From assembly GCA_023511535.1 (NCBI GenBank), contig JAIMBK010000011.1, forward strand, positions 1 to 59,062: 59,062 nucleotides of DNA. The letters are read 5' to 3'. The stretch comes from Armatimonadota bacterium. Lineage in GTDB: Bacteria > Bacillota > Desulfotomaculia > Desulfotomaculales > Nap2-2B. The first letter of the stretch is position 1. Every line of letters begins with the position of its first letter. The position numbers and the translations under genes are program-made. The notes under the pieces were generated by a model. The model saw nothing but the letters and a program-made list of their open reading frames with translations, searched no databases and had not been told where the DNA came from. Below are positions 59,011 through 59,062 of this stretch, in pieces.

Positions 59011-59062
59011 TTAAATGAGGGATTCCATCGTGAGGGCCGGGTGGCCTTTTTCCTCCAGGAAG
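59011..59062 (-). CDS. C-terminal end of an unidentified protein (cut by window end)
   Basis: On the minus strand the frame entering from the window edge reads FLEEKGHPALTMESLI and stops at TAA. Only 16 residues are visible, followed by a hairpin terminator. No identification is possible. Confidence 0.5.
   Translation of the reverse strand, partial: FLEEKGHPALTMESLI

Overview
The window reads as a chromosomal segment of an anaerobic, spore-forming Firmicute of the Peptococcaceae/Desulfotomaculales type (Pelotomaculum- or Desulfotomaculum-like). The evidence is sporulation-linked genes (SpoIID, a BofC-like protein, a YteA-type zinc-finger protein), many TTG/GTG starts behind strong AGGAGG-type ribosome binding sites, a ruvCAB-queH-spoIID-queA-tgt-yajC-secDF gene run, and anaerobe-specific redox modules (tungsten aldehyde oxidoreductase, heterodisulfide-reductase-like protein, EtfAB, orange-protein-type genes). 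No experimental or database check was possible; all names come from reading the translations.

Layout. 1-2010: a very GC-rich, out-of-place RuvA fragment followed by an excisionase/integrase pair of an integrated element with palindromes and repeat sites. 2096-7423: trkA-trkH potassium uptake, nadE, a YebC-type regulator and a BofC-like protein. 7790-18073: a long collinear housekeeping block (ruvC, ruvA, ruvB, queH, DUF2905, spoIID-like, queA, tgt, yajC, HD hydrolase, secD, secF), interrupted by two copies of a dispersed palindromic repeat just upstream of ruvC and tgt. 18357-26474: small membrane protein, YteA-like protein, an AT-rich toxin-antitoxin-like pair, a metallo-beta-lactamase-fold hydrolase, an S-layer protein, an orphan trehalose phosphatase and a Lon-like protease.

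26756-37792 is a coherent catabolic unit. A CBS-PAS sigma-54 activator is followed by a near-consensus -24/-12 promoter and then an Fe-type alcohol dehydrogenase, a complete Liv-type ABC transporter (binding lipoprotein, two ATPases, two permeases), an aldehyde:ferredoxin oxidoreductase, an SDR dehydrogenase and a MoaD-like sulfur carrier. I infer import of a small organic solute and its oxidation through alcohol and aldehyde to acid. 37864-41095 holds rnpB (RNase P RNA), a zinc-ribbon coiled-coil protein, a Nif3 protein and TrmK. 41564-45140 holds a flavin reductase and EtfAB with a degenerate GlcD-like partner. 45204-48523 holds a VapBC pair with its operator, then a TauE/SafE transporter, a PadR regulator and a WtpA-like oxyanion-binding protein with no signal peptide. 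48564-50904 (minus) holds a KhtU/KhtT-type cation antiporter pair separated by a c-di-GMP-I riboswitch.

51071-58883 (minus) resembles an expanded 'orange protein' locus: a sigma-54 activator with a cysteine-rich PAS domain, two NifX/MTH1175-like proteins, a heterodisulfide-reductase-like protein, three MinD-type ATPases (two with inserted ferredoxin domains), DUF5320-like and Gly/Cys-rich small proteins, and YmaF. It has a -24/-12-like promoter with a matching upstream inverted repeat, and a second, textbook sigma-A promoter inside. This locus and the sigma-54 solute-oxidation unit are the two most interesting systems in the window.
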